DNA from: Pseudonocardia oroxyli
GTDB taxonomy: Bacteria; Actinomycetota; Actinomycetes; Mycobacteriales; Pseudonocardiaceae
Length of the DNA stretch: 64,000 nt
Assembly: GCF_900102195.1 (NCBI RefSeq)
Contig: NZ_FNBE01000005.1
Location: 111,649 to 175,648, forward strand
Direction: 5' to 3'
The notes below the pieces were generated by a model. It made no database searches. It was not told the DNA's origin and saw only the letters and a program-made list of their open reading frames with translations. This document shows, one piece after another, positions 8,747-17,159 of this stretch; the stretch's first letter is position 1, and every line of letters starts with the position of its first letter. Made by a program: the position numbers and the translations under genes.

Positions 8747-9617
8747 CCTCGTCGAGCGAGAGCTGCAGCTCGGCGGCGGCGCAGTTGTCCTCGAGGTGCC
8801 CGAGGTCGGACGTGCCGGGGATCGGCAGCATCACCGAGGAGCGCTGCAGCAGCCACGCGAGCGCGACCTGCGGCGCCGTGACCCCGTGCGCCCAGGCGAC
8901 CTCCGCGACGGCGCCGCCGGGCTCGGCCAGCCCACCCGCCGCGACCGGGTGCCAGGGCATGAACCCGAGACCGTTCTCGGTGCAGTAGCGCAGCACGTCG
9001 TCCGAGCTGCGGTCGACGAGGTTGTAGCGGTTCTGCACCGTGGCGACCGGTACCGTGCGCCGGGCCTGCTCGATCACCTCGACGGAGACCTCGGACAGCC
9101 CGACCTCACCGATCTTGCCCTCGGACTGCAGCTCGGCGAGCACGCCGAACTGCTCGTCGGCGGGCACCAGCGGGTCGACGCGGTGCAGCTGGAACAGGTC
9201 GATCCGCTCCACGCCGAGGCGGCGCAGGGACAGCTCGCACTGCTGGCGCAGGTAGTCCGGACGCCCGCAGGGCACCCAGCGGCCGGGGCCGGGCCGGAGC
9301 TGCCCCGCCTTGGTCGCGATCGTCAGCCCCTCGTACGGGTGCAGGGCCTCGCGGATCAGGTCCTCGGAGGTCTCCGGGCCGTAGGAGTCCGCCGTGTCGA
9401 TCAGGTTCACCCCGAGGTCGACGGCCCGACGCAGGACGTCGATCGCCGCCTTGGGGTCGGCGGGCGGACCCCACACGCCGGGGCCGGTGATCCGCATGGC
9501 GCCGAACCCGAGCCGACGGACCTGAGGTCCCTCGCCGATCCGGAAGGTGCCCGCCGACGCGATGGGGCGCGCGTCGGCGTCAGCGGCGGGCCCGGAGTGC
9601 GTGATGGCGCTGGTCAT
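8712..9617 (-). CDS. aldo/keto reductase
   Basis: A 301-residue (alpha/beta)8 NADPH-dependent carbonyl reductase. The catalytic tetrad is visible: Asp and Tyr in DTADSYGP, Lys in IATKAG and His in FQLHRVD. The NADPH-binding C-terminal segment includes PIPGTS. The N-terminus (FGAMRITGPGVWG) resembles the AKR13/YajO-type group common in actinobacteria. The physiological substrate is unknown. It is divergent from the MmcQ gene, with 91 bp between starts. Confidence 0.88.
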   Translation of the reverse strand: MTSAITHSGPAADADARPIASAGTFRIGEGPQVRRLGFGAMRITGPGVWGPPADPKAAIDVLRRAVDLGVNLIDTADSYGPETSEDLIREALHPYEGLTIATKAGQLRPGPGRWVPCGRPDYLRQQCELSLRRLGVERIDLFQLHRVDPLVPADEQFGVLAELQSEGKIGEVGLSEVSVEVIEQARRTVPVATVQNRYNLVDRSSDDVLRYCTENGLGFMPWHPVAAGGLAEPGGAVAEVAWAHGVTAPQVALAWLLQRSSVMLPIPGTSDLGHLEDNCAAAELQLSLDEVNRLDEGVSAL

Positions 9618-9708
9618 CGGCCCAGGGTGACACCGTCGGTGCCGGGACGGCCGCCGATCGTGACCAGTGCCTCCCTGTTCCGGGCCGACGGCGTTCTAGG
9701 CTGACGGC

Positions 9709-10053
9709 GTGGCGGACGCCGAAGACGTCCGGCGCCTCGCCCTGTCCCTGGCGGGCGTCGTGGAGATCGACAGCGACGGGTTCGACTTCCGGGTCGACGG
9801 CAAGGGCTTCGTCTGGTCGTACCCGGACCGCGTCGGCGGGAAGCGGGTGATCCGCACGGACGTCGCGGTGCTCTACGTCGGCGACGAGGCGGAGAAGCAG
9901 GCGCTGCTGCTCGGCGAGCCGGACCTGTTCTTCACCACACCCACCTACGACGGGCTGCCCTTCGTGATGGTGCGGCTGGAGCGGGTGAGCCCGGCGCGGC
10001 TCGCGGAGCTCGTGGAGGACGCGTGGCGGATGCGGGGCGAGCAGCGACCCTGA
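9709..10053 (+). CDS. MmcQ/YjbR family DNA-binding protein
   Basis: A 114-residue MmcQ/YjbR (DUF419) protein with a CyaY-like fold. It begins with DAEDVRRLALSLAGV and carries the family's late motif (LFFTTPTYDGLPFVMVRL). The family is described as DNA-binding, but its role is not established. The GTG start has a leaderless -10 (TAGGCT, 9697-9702) six bases upstream. Confidence 0.8.
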   Translation: MADAEDVRRLALSLAGVVEIDSDGFDFRVDGKGFVWSYPDRVGGKRVIRTDVAVLYVGDEAEKQALLLGEPDLFFTTPTYDGLPFVMVRLERVSPARLAELVEDAWRMRGEQRP

Positions 10054-10112
10054 GGTCCTCCCGGGGTTTCTCCCGGATCCCGCGGGGCCCGGCCCGGACT
10101 AGCGTCCCCGCC

Positions 10113-10655
10113 ATGGGGGACGAACTCCGAGCACAGGACCTGCGGGTGTCACACGCCGAGCGCGAGCACGTCGCCCGGCTGCTCAGCGAACACTTCGCCG
10201 AGGGCCGGTTGACCGTCGACGAGTACGGGGAGCGCAGCGCCGCCGCCACCGAGGCCGTCACGCGGGCCGACCTGAACCGGCTGCTGATGGACCTCCCGGG
10301 CGCGGAGGTCGCGCGCAGGCGCGAGCTGCTGGAACTGGTCACCACCGGCGGGGACCTCACCCGCAAGGGCGAGTGGCTCGTGCCCGCGCGGATCGTGGTG
10401 CGCTCCCGGTTCGGCAACGCCTCGCTGGACTTCCGGTCGGCCCGCTTCTCCGTCCCCGTCGTCGCCCTCGAGTTCGACCTGACCTTCGGCAACCTCGAGC
10501 TGCGGGTGCCGAAGGGCACCACGGTCGACCTGGAGGACGCGCGCACCGGGTTCGGGGAGGTCAAGGACAAGATCGGCCCGAGCCTGGAGCGCGGCAACCC
10601 GCACCTGGTCGTCGTCGGCCGGACGCGGGTGGGGAACGTCCGCGTGCGCCACTAG
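10113..10655 (+). CDS. DUF1707 SHOCT-like domain protein with LiaF-like C-terminus
   Basis: A 180-residue cytoplasmic-type protein. The N-terminus (MGDELRAQDLRVSHAERE, then LSEHFAEGRLTVDEY) is the actinobacterial DUF1707 domain. The C-terminal part is repetitive beta strand of the LiaF/DUF4097 cell-wall-stress type. A role in membrane or wall stress sensing is inferred from the family only. ATG at 10113 is chosen over the upstream in-frame start because -10 TAGCGT (10100-10105) lies seven bases before it. Confidence 0.75.
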   Translation: MGDELRAQDLRVSHAEREHVARLLSEHFAEGRLTVDEYGERSAAATEAVTRADLNRLLMDLPGAEVARRRELLELVTTGGDLTRKGEWLVPARIVVRSRFGNASLDFRSARFSVPVVALEFDLTFGNLELRVPKGTTVDLEDARTGFGEVKDKIGPSLERGNPHLVVVGRTRVGNVRVRH

Positions 10656-10688
10656 GCCTGCCCGCCGCCGAGCGGTTAGCGTGGGCGC

Positions 10689-11321
10689 GTGGCACTGGCC
10701 GAGGTGGTCGACGCGCTGGTTCCGGACGGCTCGACCGTCGCGTGGGAGGGGGTTCCCGTCGCGGTGGCGCGGGCCCTGCTGCGCCGCCGCGGGCTGACCC
10801 TGGTGTCCACCGCGCCCGGGGTGTCGGGAGACCTCCTCGTCGGCGCCGGATGCGTGGACCGGCTGGTCACGAGCGCGGTCGCGGGGCCGCGCATCCAGGC
10901 GGCACTGCGCTCGGGGCTGGCGCTCGAGGAGCACACCGCCACGGGCATGGCCGCCGCGTACGACGCCGGGGCCGCCGGCCTGCCCTGCGGTCTGCTGCGC
11001 GGGTACACGGGGACGGACCTGGCCGCGGTCACCCGCGTCGCCACGGTGCGCTGCCCCTTCACCGGGGAGCAGCTCGCGGCGGTGCCCGCCCTCACCCCGG
11101 ACGTCGCGATCGTGCACGCGCCGCGGGCGGACCGGATCTCGCCGGATCGGCTGCCGCCGCTGTACGCGGCCCGCCGCGCGCTCGTCGTGGTGGACGAGGA
11201 CGGCGGGGAGGCGCCCTGGTTCGCCGAGGTGGTGCGCGCCGAACCGGACGAGGACGGCTGGGCCGAGCTCCTCGCCGACCGGGCGCGGTTCACCGCGTGG
11301 CTGGCGCAGGCGCGGGCATGA
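10689..11321 (+). CDS. CoA-transferase family protein, alpha subunit
   Basis: A 210-residue class I CoA-transferase A-subunit. The family pattern AGAAGLPCGLLRGYTGTDL, a nucleotide/CoA-binding segment, is recognisable. It pairs with the next gene through an ATGA overlap, making an alpha/beta enzyme as in glutaconate, 3-oxoadipate or IpdAB CoA-transferases. A leaderless -10 TAGCGT lies at 10677-10682. The following enol-lactonase suggests 3-oxoadipate activation, but the sequence is closer in style to IpdA-type subunits, so the substrate is open. Confidence 0.72.
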   Translation: MALAEVVDALVPDGSTVAWEGVPVAVARALLRRRGLTLVSTAPGVSGDLLVGAGCVDRLVTSAVAGPRIQAALRSGLALEEHTATGMAAAYDAGAAGLPCGLLRGYTGTDLAAVTRVATVRCPFTGEQLAAVPALTPDVAIVHAPRADRISPDRLPPLYAARRALVVVDEDGGEAPWFAEVVRAEPDEDGWAELLADRARFTAWLAQARA

Positions 11322-11953
11322 GCGCGCTCGGATCCGCGGGGCTGGTGGCCGCCGCCCGGCTGCTGCAGGCCGGGCAGGTGTGCGTGGGCGAGCCCGGCGA
11401 CCCGACCGCCGCGGCCCGTCTCGCCGCCGCGACCCACGCCCCGGGCCTGATCGTGCTCGACGGGTCGCTGCCCCGCTACAGCCTGCGTCGCGCCCAGGTC
11501 GGCCTGGTCACGGCCGCGCAGATCGACGCGTTCGGCAACCTCAACACCACCGTGCTCGGGGACTACGACGAGCCCACCGCGCGGTTCGCCGGGCCGGGCC
11601 TGCTGCCGGACGTCACCGCCGCCCTGCCGACGATCGTGCTGCTGCCGCACCGGCTGGCGGCCTTCGTGGAGCGGGTCGACTTCGTGACCGCGCCGGGTGG
11701 GCTGTCCGGGCCGCTGGACCGCGCCCTCGTGGGACTGCCCGGGACGGGGCCGATCGCCGTCGTCACGGACCTGGGGGTGCTGCGGCCCGACCCGGCCACG
11801 GCCGAGCTCGTCCTGACCGACCTCCACCCGGGTGTCACCGTCGAGCAGGTGCGCGCCGAGACCGGGTGGCCGCTCGAGGTCTCCGCGGACCTCGTCGAGA
11901 CGGCCCCGCCGAGCGAGGCCGAGCAGGCGGCTTTGACATCATCGGCCGCATGA
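11318..11953 (+). CDS. CoA-transferase family protein, beta subunit (canonical catalytic Glu not seen)
   Basis: A 211-residue B-subunit partner of the preceding gene. Classical B-subunits carry a Glu in an S-E-N-G motif that forms the enzyme-CoA thioester. At the equivalent place this protein reads APGLIVLDGSLP, with no Glu-Asn-Gly. It resembles IpdB, whose complex acts as a hydrolase on CoA-linked ring intermediates. Other conserved pieces (DAFGNLNTTVLGDY) are retained. ATGA overlaps occur at both ends (11318, 11950), so alpha, beta and the enol-lactonase form one operon. Confidence 0.72.
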   Translation: MSALGSAGLVAAARLLQAGQVCVGEPGDPTAAARLAAATHAPGLIVLDGSLPRYSLRRAQVGLVTAAQIDAFGNLNTTVLGDYDEPTARFAGPGLLPDVTAALPTIVLLPHRLAAFVERVDFVTAPGGLSGPLDRALVGLPGTGPIAVVTDLGVLRPDPATAELVLTDLHPGVTVEQVRAETGWPLEVSADLVETAPPSEAEQAALTSSAA

Positions 11954-12720
11954 CCGCTCTGCTGCACCACCGCATCGACGGACCCGAGAGCGACGCGGCC
12001 GCGCCGACCCTCGTCCTGCTGGGGTCGCTGGGGAGCACCCTGGAGATGTGGGAGCCGAACGTCCCGGCCCTGGCCGAGCACTTCCGCGTCATCCGGCTGG
12101 ACAACCTCGGGCACGGCGGGTCGCCGGTCCCGGACGGCCCCTACTCGATCGCCGGGCTCGCCGAGTCCGCCCTCGCCACCCTCGACGACCTGGGTGTGGA
12201 CCGCTTCGCCTGGTGCGGGCTCTCGCTCGGGGCGATGATCGGGATGTACCTGGGCTCCGAGCACGGCGACCGCGTGTCGCGCCTGGCGCTGTGCTGCACC
12301 ACCTCGTACTTCGAGGACAAGGGGCCGTGGCGGCAGCGCATCGAGACGGTCGGGGAGAAGGGCACCGGCGCGATCGCGGAGGCGGTGGCCGAGCGCTGGT
12401 TCACCCCGGACTGGGCCGCCGACCATCCCGCGGTCCTGACCCGGGCGGCGGGATGGATCGCCGGGACGTCGGACCCCGGGTACGCCGCCAGCTGCGCGGC
12501 GATCGTCGACTGGGACCACCGCGACCGGCTGCAGGCCGTGACCCCGCCGACGCTGGTCATCGGGGGTGCGGACGATCTCGCGACGCCGATCGTGCCGCAC
12601 TCGCGCACGCTGGCCGAGTCCATCCCGGGCGCCCGGTTCGAGGTGATCCCCGGCGGACACGTCGCCACGTGGCAGAGCGCGGCGGAGGCCAACCGCCTCC
12701 TCCTGGACCACCTCACCTGA
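11950..12720 (+). CDS. pcaD: 3-oxoadipate enol-lactonase-like alpha/beta hydrolase
   Basis: A 256-residue alpha/beta hydrolase. The nucleophile elbow is CGLSLGAM (Ser), the acid is likely Asp in GGADDLATP, and the catalytic His lies in GGHVAT. The arrangement matches PcaD, which opens 3-oxoadipate enol-lactone in the beta-ketoadipate pathway. No other pca genes are present in the window, so the role is inferred from similarity and from the upstream CoA-transferase pair. The start overlaps the preceding stop (ATGA). Confidence 0.75.
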   Translation: MTALLHHRIDGPESDAAAPTLVLLGSLGSTLEMWEPNVPALAEHFRVIRLDNLGHGGSPVPDGPYSIAGLAESALATLDDLGVDRFAWCGLSLGAMIGMYLGSEHGDRVSRLALCCTTSYFEDKGPWRQRIETVGEKGTGAIAEAVAERWFTPDWAADHPAVLTRAAGWIAGTSDPGYAASCAAIVDWDHRDRLQAVTPPTLVIGGADDLATPIVPHSRTLAESIPGARFEVIPGGHVATWQSAAEANRLLLDHLT

Positions 12721-12724
12721 GGTC

Positions 12725-12764
12725 GTGCGTGGGAAGTGGTGCTCCAGCACCACTTCCCACGCAC
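12725..12764. repeat. 40-bp palindromic repeat, copy 1 (also a likely bidirectional terminator)
   Basis: A perfect 19-bp inverted repeat (GTGCGTGGGAAGTGGTGCT and its complement) with a 2-base loop, four bases after the pcaD stop and before the convergent DUF3040 gene. A second copy of the same length and layout occurs at 37476-37515. Confidence 0.9.
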
Positions 12765-12782
12765 GGGCGGCGCAGCCGCAGC

Positions 12783-13091
12783 TCAGGACGGGCGGGCGCG
12801 CCGCTGCGGGCTGGTGAGCGCCAGGCCCAGGGCGGCCATGGCCATGAGGATCCCCGCGACGACGATCGGCACCGCCGCGCTCGCGCCACCGAGGACCAGG
12901 AGCAGCAGCCCGCCCACGAGCAGGAGTGTGGGGATCATCCCGGCGGCCTGCATGGTGCGTGCGCCGCGCACGGGGGCGATCCGGCGGACCTTGCGGCCCA
13001 GGGCGCTGCAGCGGGCCACGAACAGCGGGTCGCCCGCGACGAGGCCTTGCTCGATCAAGGCGAACTGACTGCGCTCGCGGTCGCTCAGCAT
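12783..13091 (-). CDS. DUF3040 small membrane protein
   Basis: A 102-residue DUF3040 protein of actinobacteria. The N-terminal cytoplasmic segment (MLSDRERSQFALIEQGL) carries the family's LS-x-x-E-x4-IE pattern. Two hydrophobic helices follow (about 52-68 and 72-90), then a basic tail. Function is unknown for the family. An alternative GTG start lies four codons upstream (13103); ATG 13091 fits the family N-terminus better and has GAAGGG about 11 bases upstream. Confidence 0.75.
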   Translation of the reverse strand: MLSDRERSQFALIEQGLVAGDPLFVARCSALGRKVRRIAPVRGARTMQAAGMIPTLLLVGGLLLLVLGGASAAVPIVVAGILMAMAALGLALTSPQRRARPS

Positions 13092-13237
13092 GTGTGGAGG
13101 CACCCTTCGGGATCGGACGGAGGGCCACCCGCTCGCCGTCGACCCGGGAAACCTTCCGGGCAGAATACGTGACCGGATCGTGACCTCGGTCGTGATGTGA
13201 CCACCCGCTCTCGCAGTGAGGCCCCCCTATCCTTTAC

Positions 13238-13253
13238 ATGCACGTCTTTGCAT
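13238..13253 (+). promoter_or_regulatory. candidate metal-sensor operator at the CDF promoter
   Basis: An inverted repeat ATGCA-CGTCTT-TGCAT lies immediately upstream of the -10 (TACCGT, 13257-13262) of the CDF exporter, where a repressor would occlude RNA polymerase. ArsR/SmtB-type sensors often use short AT-rich inverted repeats at metal-exporter promoters. The identity of the regulator is inference. Confidence 0.5.
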
Positions 13254-13268
13254 AGGTACCGTTCCCGC

Positions 13269-14180
13269 ATGGGTTCGGGGCACGGACACGGGCACGGCCA
13301 CTCGGTGGCGAGCGACCGCAGGCGACTGGTGATCGCGCTGGTCGTCACGCTCGCGTGCGCGGTGCTCGGCGCCGCCGGGGCGCTCCTCACCGGATCGCTC
13401 GCCCTGCTCGCCGATCTCGGCCATCTGCTGACGGACGCCGGCGCGCTGGTCGGCGCCGTGATCGCGGCGGCCCTGTCCACCCGCCCGGCCACGGACCGGC
13501 GCACCTTCGGGCTCGGCCGGGTCGAGGTGCTCGTCGCCGGGATCAACGCGGCGCTGCTGGTCGCCGTCGTGGCGTGGGTGGCCTACGAGGGCGTCAACCG
13601 GCTGTTCGAACCCGCCGAGATCCCGGGGCTGCCGCTGCTCGTGATCGGCGCGCTGGGGCTGGTGGGGAACGTGGTGTCGCTGGTCGTGCTGGCCGGCGGT
13701 GACCGCGCGAACATGAACATGCGCGGCGCCATGCTGCACGTCCTGGGGGACGCGCTGGGTTCGGTCGGCGTGATGCTCGCGGCGGTGGTGCTGCTCACCA
13801 CCGGCTGGCCCTACGCGGACACCCTCGCCTCGATGCTGATCGCGGCGCTGATCCTGCCCCGGGCGATCGCCCTGCTGCGCGAGGTGTGGCACGTGCTGCT
13901 CGAGGGCGCCCCCGCGGGCATCGAGGTGGACGAGGTGCGCACGGCGCTGCTCGCGGTGCCCGGGGTGGAGGCGGTCCACGATCTGCACGTGTGGGCCATC
14001 AACGACCGCACCCCCTCGCTCTCGGCCCATCTCGTGGTGGCGGACGAGGCGGAGTCCGGCTGCGGCGCGGGCGTGCTGGACCGGGCGACCGAGGCGCTGA
14101 AGGAGCGGTTCGGCCTCACCCACAGCACCCTGCAGCTCGAGCCGCACGCCCACGTGGGCCACGAGCACACCTGCGACTGA
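13269..14180 (+). CDS. cation diffusion facilitator (CDF) metal exporter
   Basis: A 303-residue CDF transporter exporting Zn2+ or similar divalent cations by proton antiport. It starts with a His-rich segment (GHGHGHGHS). Six transmembrane helices carry the metal site motifs HLLTD (helix 2) and HVLGD (helix 5). A cytosolic CTD follows with VHDLHVWAIN, and a His-rich tail (HAHVGHEHTCD). ATG at 13269 is preferred over the upstream in-frame start because the -10 TACCGT is six bases before it and the His cluster starts there, as in CzcD/ZitB relatives. Confidence 0.92.
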   Translation: MGSGHGHGHGHSVASDRRRLVIALVVTLACAVLGAAGALLTGSLALLADLGHLLTDAGALVGAVIAAALSTRPATDRRTFGLGRVEVLVAGINAALLVAVVAWVAYEGVNRLFEPAEIPGLPLLVIGALGLVGNVVSLVVLAGGDRANMNMRGAMLHVLGDALGSVGVMLAAVVLLTTGWPYADTLASMLIAALILPRAIALLREVWHVLLEGAPAGIEVDEVRTALLAVPGVEAVHDLHVWAINDRTPSLSAHLVVADEAESGCGAGVLDRATEALKERFGLTHSTLQLEPHAHVGHEHTCD

Positions 14181-14396
14181 CCCGAGGCGTGGCGGGTCCG
14201 CGCGATCCGCATCGGGCGGGTCGGATTGACAGGGGCCGACCGCGGCGACCAACCTGGGTTCGGCTGATCGCCGCGGTCCGGTGCGTCGCCGGCTCCGGCC
14301 GGCAAGCAGGGATGCCGACGACGCGATGACGGTCGAGGTGGTGGCCCGGTGGCGCCGTCCGGTCCGACGGGTCGGATGGCCCACCGTCACCTCAGC

Positions 14397-14912
14397 TCAC
14401 GCGGCGGGGACGGCCTCGGGCTTCGCGACCAGCTTGCCCGCCAGCACGCTGCTGACGTAGCCGAAGGCCGCACCGACCAGGAACGACACCAGCATCACCG
14501 TGAACGGGCCGGTGGGCAGCGTGAGGTCGGTGCCGGAGGCGCCGGTCAGCAGACCGAACATCACGGTGGTCGCGTACCCGAACACCGATCCCGGCACGAA
14601 CCCGAGCGCGGGCACGAGTGCACCCAGGATGAACACGGCGGTCAACCCGCCCACGATCAGCCCGATCACGATCGGGCTCGTGGCCAGACCGATCAGGATG
14701 AGGGTCACCGTGCCGCAGACGATCCCCCAGACGTTGGCCGGGACCGACTTGGCCAGGGCGGCCCGGTCCCCACCTGCGGCGAAGTAGCTCGCCGCTCCCA
14801 CGAACGTCGCCGGGACCATGAGTCCCAGTCCTCCCAGCGGTCCCACGTACAGGTACGTGATGACCGCACCGATCACACCGATCACCAACGCGAGGGCGAC
14901 GGGCAGCTTCAT
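14397..14912 (-). CDS. DUF1097 family membrane protein
   Basis: A 171-residue integral membrane protein with about five hydrophobic helices beginning at MKLPVALALVIGVIGAVITY. It contains a glycine-rich middle and a basic C-terminus, matching the DUF1097 family of unknown function. The start at 14912 has GAGGAG about 8 bases upstream; longer in-frame extensions are Arg-rich and unlikely. The gap to dnaB (14913-15137) and to the CDF gene (14181-14396) shows nothing else. Confidence 0.72.
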   Translation of the reverse strand: MKLPVALALVIGVIGAVITYLYVGPLGGLGLMVPATFVGAASYFAAGGDRAALAKSVPANVWGIVCGTVTLILIGLATSPIVIGLIVGGLTAVFILGALVPALGFVPGSVFGYATTVMFGLLTGASGTDLTLPTGPFTVMLVSFLVGAAFGYVSSVLAGKLVAKPEAVPAA

Positions 14913-15137
14913 CTCTCGATCTCCTCGTACAGCTCGACGAGCACGACGACACACCACCGGCAGGTGGCTGACGGTCCGATCGGACGAGTGAAGAGTGATC
15001 CTGAAGGCCCGGTACGGCAATGCGTTCAGCGGACGCGTGACCCCATGTTTTCCGCTGGAAACCATTCGGCAATCGAAAACCCCGTTCGGGGCGTCCTCGC
15101 CGCACCAAGCCGTAGCCCAGATTTCACACGCCGGTCA

Positions 15138-16574
15138 TCACCCGTGGGCGAGGTCGGCGAAGCGGCTGTAGTGGAGCTGGTGCGCCACGACGATGTTGGC
15201 CGTGGGCCCGTTGCGGTTCTTGGCCAGGATCAGATCGGCCTCTCCCGCGCGCGGGTCGTCCCGCTCGAACGCGTCCGGCCGGTGCAGCAGGATCACCATG
15301 TCCGCGTCCTGCTCGATGGAGCCGGACTCACGCAGGTCGGAGATCATCGGCCGCTTGTCCGTGCGCTGCTCGGGGCCACGGTTGAGCTGCGAGATGGCCA
15401 CGACCGGCACCTCGAGCTCCTTGGCCAGCAGCTTGATCTGCCGGGAGAACTCCGAGACCTCCTGCTGACGCGACTCGACCTTGCGGCCCGAGGTCATCAG
15501 CTGCAGGTAGTCCAGGATGATCAGGTTGAGGCTGTTGCGCTGCTTGAGCCGCCGCGCCTTGGCCCGGATCTCCATCAGCGTGAGGTTCGGCGAGTCGTCG
15601 ATGAACAACGGTGCCTCGGAGATCTCCGACATCCGCCGCGCCATCCGCGTCCAGTCGTCGTCCCGCATCCGGCCCGCGCGCATGTCCGCGAGCTTGATCT
15701 GCGCCTCCGCCGACAGCAGCCGCATGACGATCTCGGTCTTGCTCATCTCCAGCGAGAACACCGCGCTGGTCATGCCGTGCTTGATCGAGCACGACCGCGC
15801 GAAGTCCAACCCGAGCGTGGACTTGCCCAGACCCGGACGGGCCGCGACCACGACCATCTGACCGGGGTGCAGCCCGTTGGTGGCCGCGTCGAGGTCCACG
15901 AAACCCGTGGGCACCCCGTGCGACACCCCGCCCCGGGACTGGATCGCGTCGATCTCGTCCATCGTGGGCTGCAGCAGCTCCTCGAGGGGGATGTAGTCCT
16001 CGCTGGTGGAGCGCTCGGTGACCTCGTAGATCGCGGCCTGGGCCCGGTCGACGACCTCCTCGACCTCGGCCCCCTCCGCACCGTGGTAGCCCAGCTGCAC
16101 GATCCGGGTGCCCGCCTCGACCAACCGGCGCAACGTGGCCTTCTCCGCCACGATCTCGGCGTAGTACGCCGCGTTCGCCGCCGTGGGCACCGTGGCGATC
16201 AGCGTGTGCAGGTACGGCGCCCCACCGAGGCGGATCAGCTCACCGCGGCGCTGCAGCTCCGCGGACACCGTGACCGCGTCCGCGGGCTCACCGCGCCCGT
16301 ACAGGTCCAGGATGCAGTCGTAGACCGTCTGGTGGGCGGGCCGGTAGAAGTCGTCCGGCCGCAGCACCTCCACCACGTCCGCGATCGCGTCCTTGCTGAG
16401 CAGCATGCCGCCCAGCACCGACTGCTCCGCCGTGAGGTCCTGCGGGGGCTGGCGGTCGAACGGGCTCGGCGCCGCGTCACCGCCGCCGTAGGAGCCCGAG
16501 TACTGGTCGCCGCCCCGGCCGTCCCCCTCGCGGACCGCACGCGCCCGATTGGGACGGTCGTCCGTCACCGCCAT
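15138..16574 (-). CDS. dnaB: replicative DNA helicase DnaB, intein-free
   Basis: A 478-residue hexameric helicase at the fork. The N-terminal primase-interacting domain covers about residues 35-135 (LTAEQSVLGGMLL). The RecA-like motor has Walker A ARPGLGKST, Walker B LIILDYLQLM and the later SDLRESGSIEQDAD motif. It is uninterrupted, so the insertion sites where some actinobacteria carry inteins are empty. ATG 16574 is taken as the start; an in-frame GTG sits four codons upstream (16586). It is preceded by a -10 and a perfect LexA box. Confidence 0.95.
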   Translation of the reverse strand: MAVTDDRPNRARAVREGDGRGGDQYSGSYGGGDAAPSPFDRQPPQDLTAEQSVLGGMLLSKDAIADVVEVLRPDDFYRPAHQTVYDCILDLYGRGEPADAVTVSAELQRRGELIRLGGAPYLHTLIATVPTAANAAYYAEIVAEKATLRRLVEAGTRIVQLGYHGAEGAEVEEVVDRAQAAIYEVTERSTSEDYIPLEELLQPTMDEIDAIQSRGGVSHGVPTGFVDLDAATNGLHPGQMVVVAARPGLGKSTLGLDFARSCSIKHGMTSAVFSLEMSKTEIVMRLLSAEAQIKLADMRAGRMRDDDWTRMARRMSEISEAPLFIDDSPNLTLMEIRAKARRLKQRNSLNLIILDYLQLMTSGRKVESRQQEVSEFSRQIKLLAKELEVPVVAISQLNRGPEQRTDKRPMISDLRESGSIEQDADMVILLHRPDAFERDDPRAGEADLILAKNRNGPTANIVVAHQLHYSRFADLAHG

Positions 16575-16607
16575 ACCCGACGTCACCCCCAGTCACCGTC
16601 CGCGCCC

Positions 16608-16629
16608 ATGATATCGAACATCGGTTCGA
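16608..16629 (-). promoter_or_regulatory. dnaB promoter with perfect LexA (SOS) box
   Basis: TCGAAC-ATCG-GTTCGA (16614-16629) matches the actinobacterial SOS-box consensus TCGAAC-N4-GTTCGA exactly. It abuts a -10 hexamer TATCAT (complement of 16608-16613) reading toward dnaB, with the start codon about 35 bases further on. A bound LexA would cover the -35/-10 spacer. Confidence 0.8.
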
Positions 16630-16798
16630 TCCGCACCCGACCTCTCGTCGGGTGCAGCGGGCACGTCCCCTTCCCGTCCACCACCCGTCCGGGGCGCCTC
16701 CGAGAGGCTGCGGCGAACGGTCGGCCGGGCTGCGCGCACTCACCCGCGCGACCCGGGGGCCGACGCTACGGGGGCGGGCCCGCAGACCCAAACCGCGC

Positions 16799-16940
16799 TG
16801 TGGACAGACCTGGGGACCCCGTGGGGACGGATTCGGGCCCGGCCAGGCGGCCCTCCGCACAGTCCTGTGGACAGTATGGGGACAACCCCTGGTCATAGGG
16901 CCTTTCACCACGTCAGATGCCCTGATGGCGGTGTGGACAA
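16799..16940. promoter_or_regulatory. cluster of DnaA-box-like 9-mers upstream of dnaB
   Basis: Four same-orientation matches to TGTGGAYAA (complement of TTGTCCACA) lie in the 0.65-kb dnaB-rplI gap: TGTGGACAG at 16799-16807 and 16866-16874, TGGGGACAA at 16877-16885 and a perfect TGTGGACAA at 16932-16940. The remaining DNA of 16630-17159 has no supported gene. Confidence 0.6.
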
Positions 16941-17159
16941 CTTTTGTGGGCAGGTGCCCGGCGCGTCCGCTGTCCGGCGTGTCGCGACCTGTCACCCACC
17001 GTCCTCCGGGCGCTCCGGAGAGGTCACTGACCGACGCCGGCGTAACCTCCGCGTGTCGCTCCCGCGCGATCAACGGTCGGTGTGCATCCGCTCGCCGACG
17101 GTGGGCGGGAGCGGCCCTCGGCATGATCGCCACCGACGGTGCCGAGGGGCCCGGAACGC

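Noticed and set aside
15138..16574. Intein in dnaB
   Set aside because: The helicase is of normal length and its motifs are continuous.
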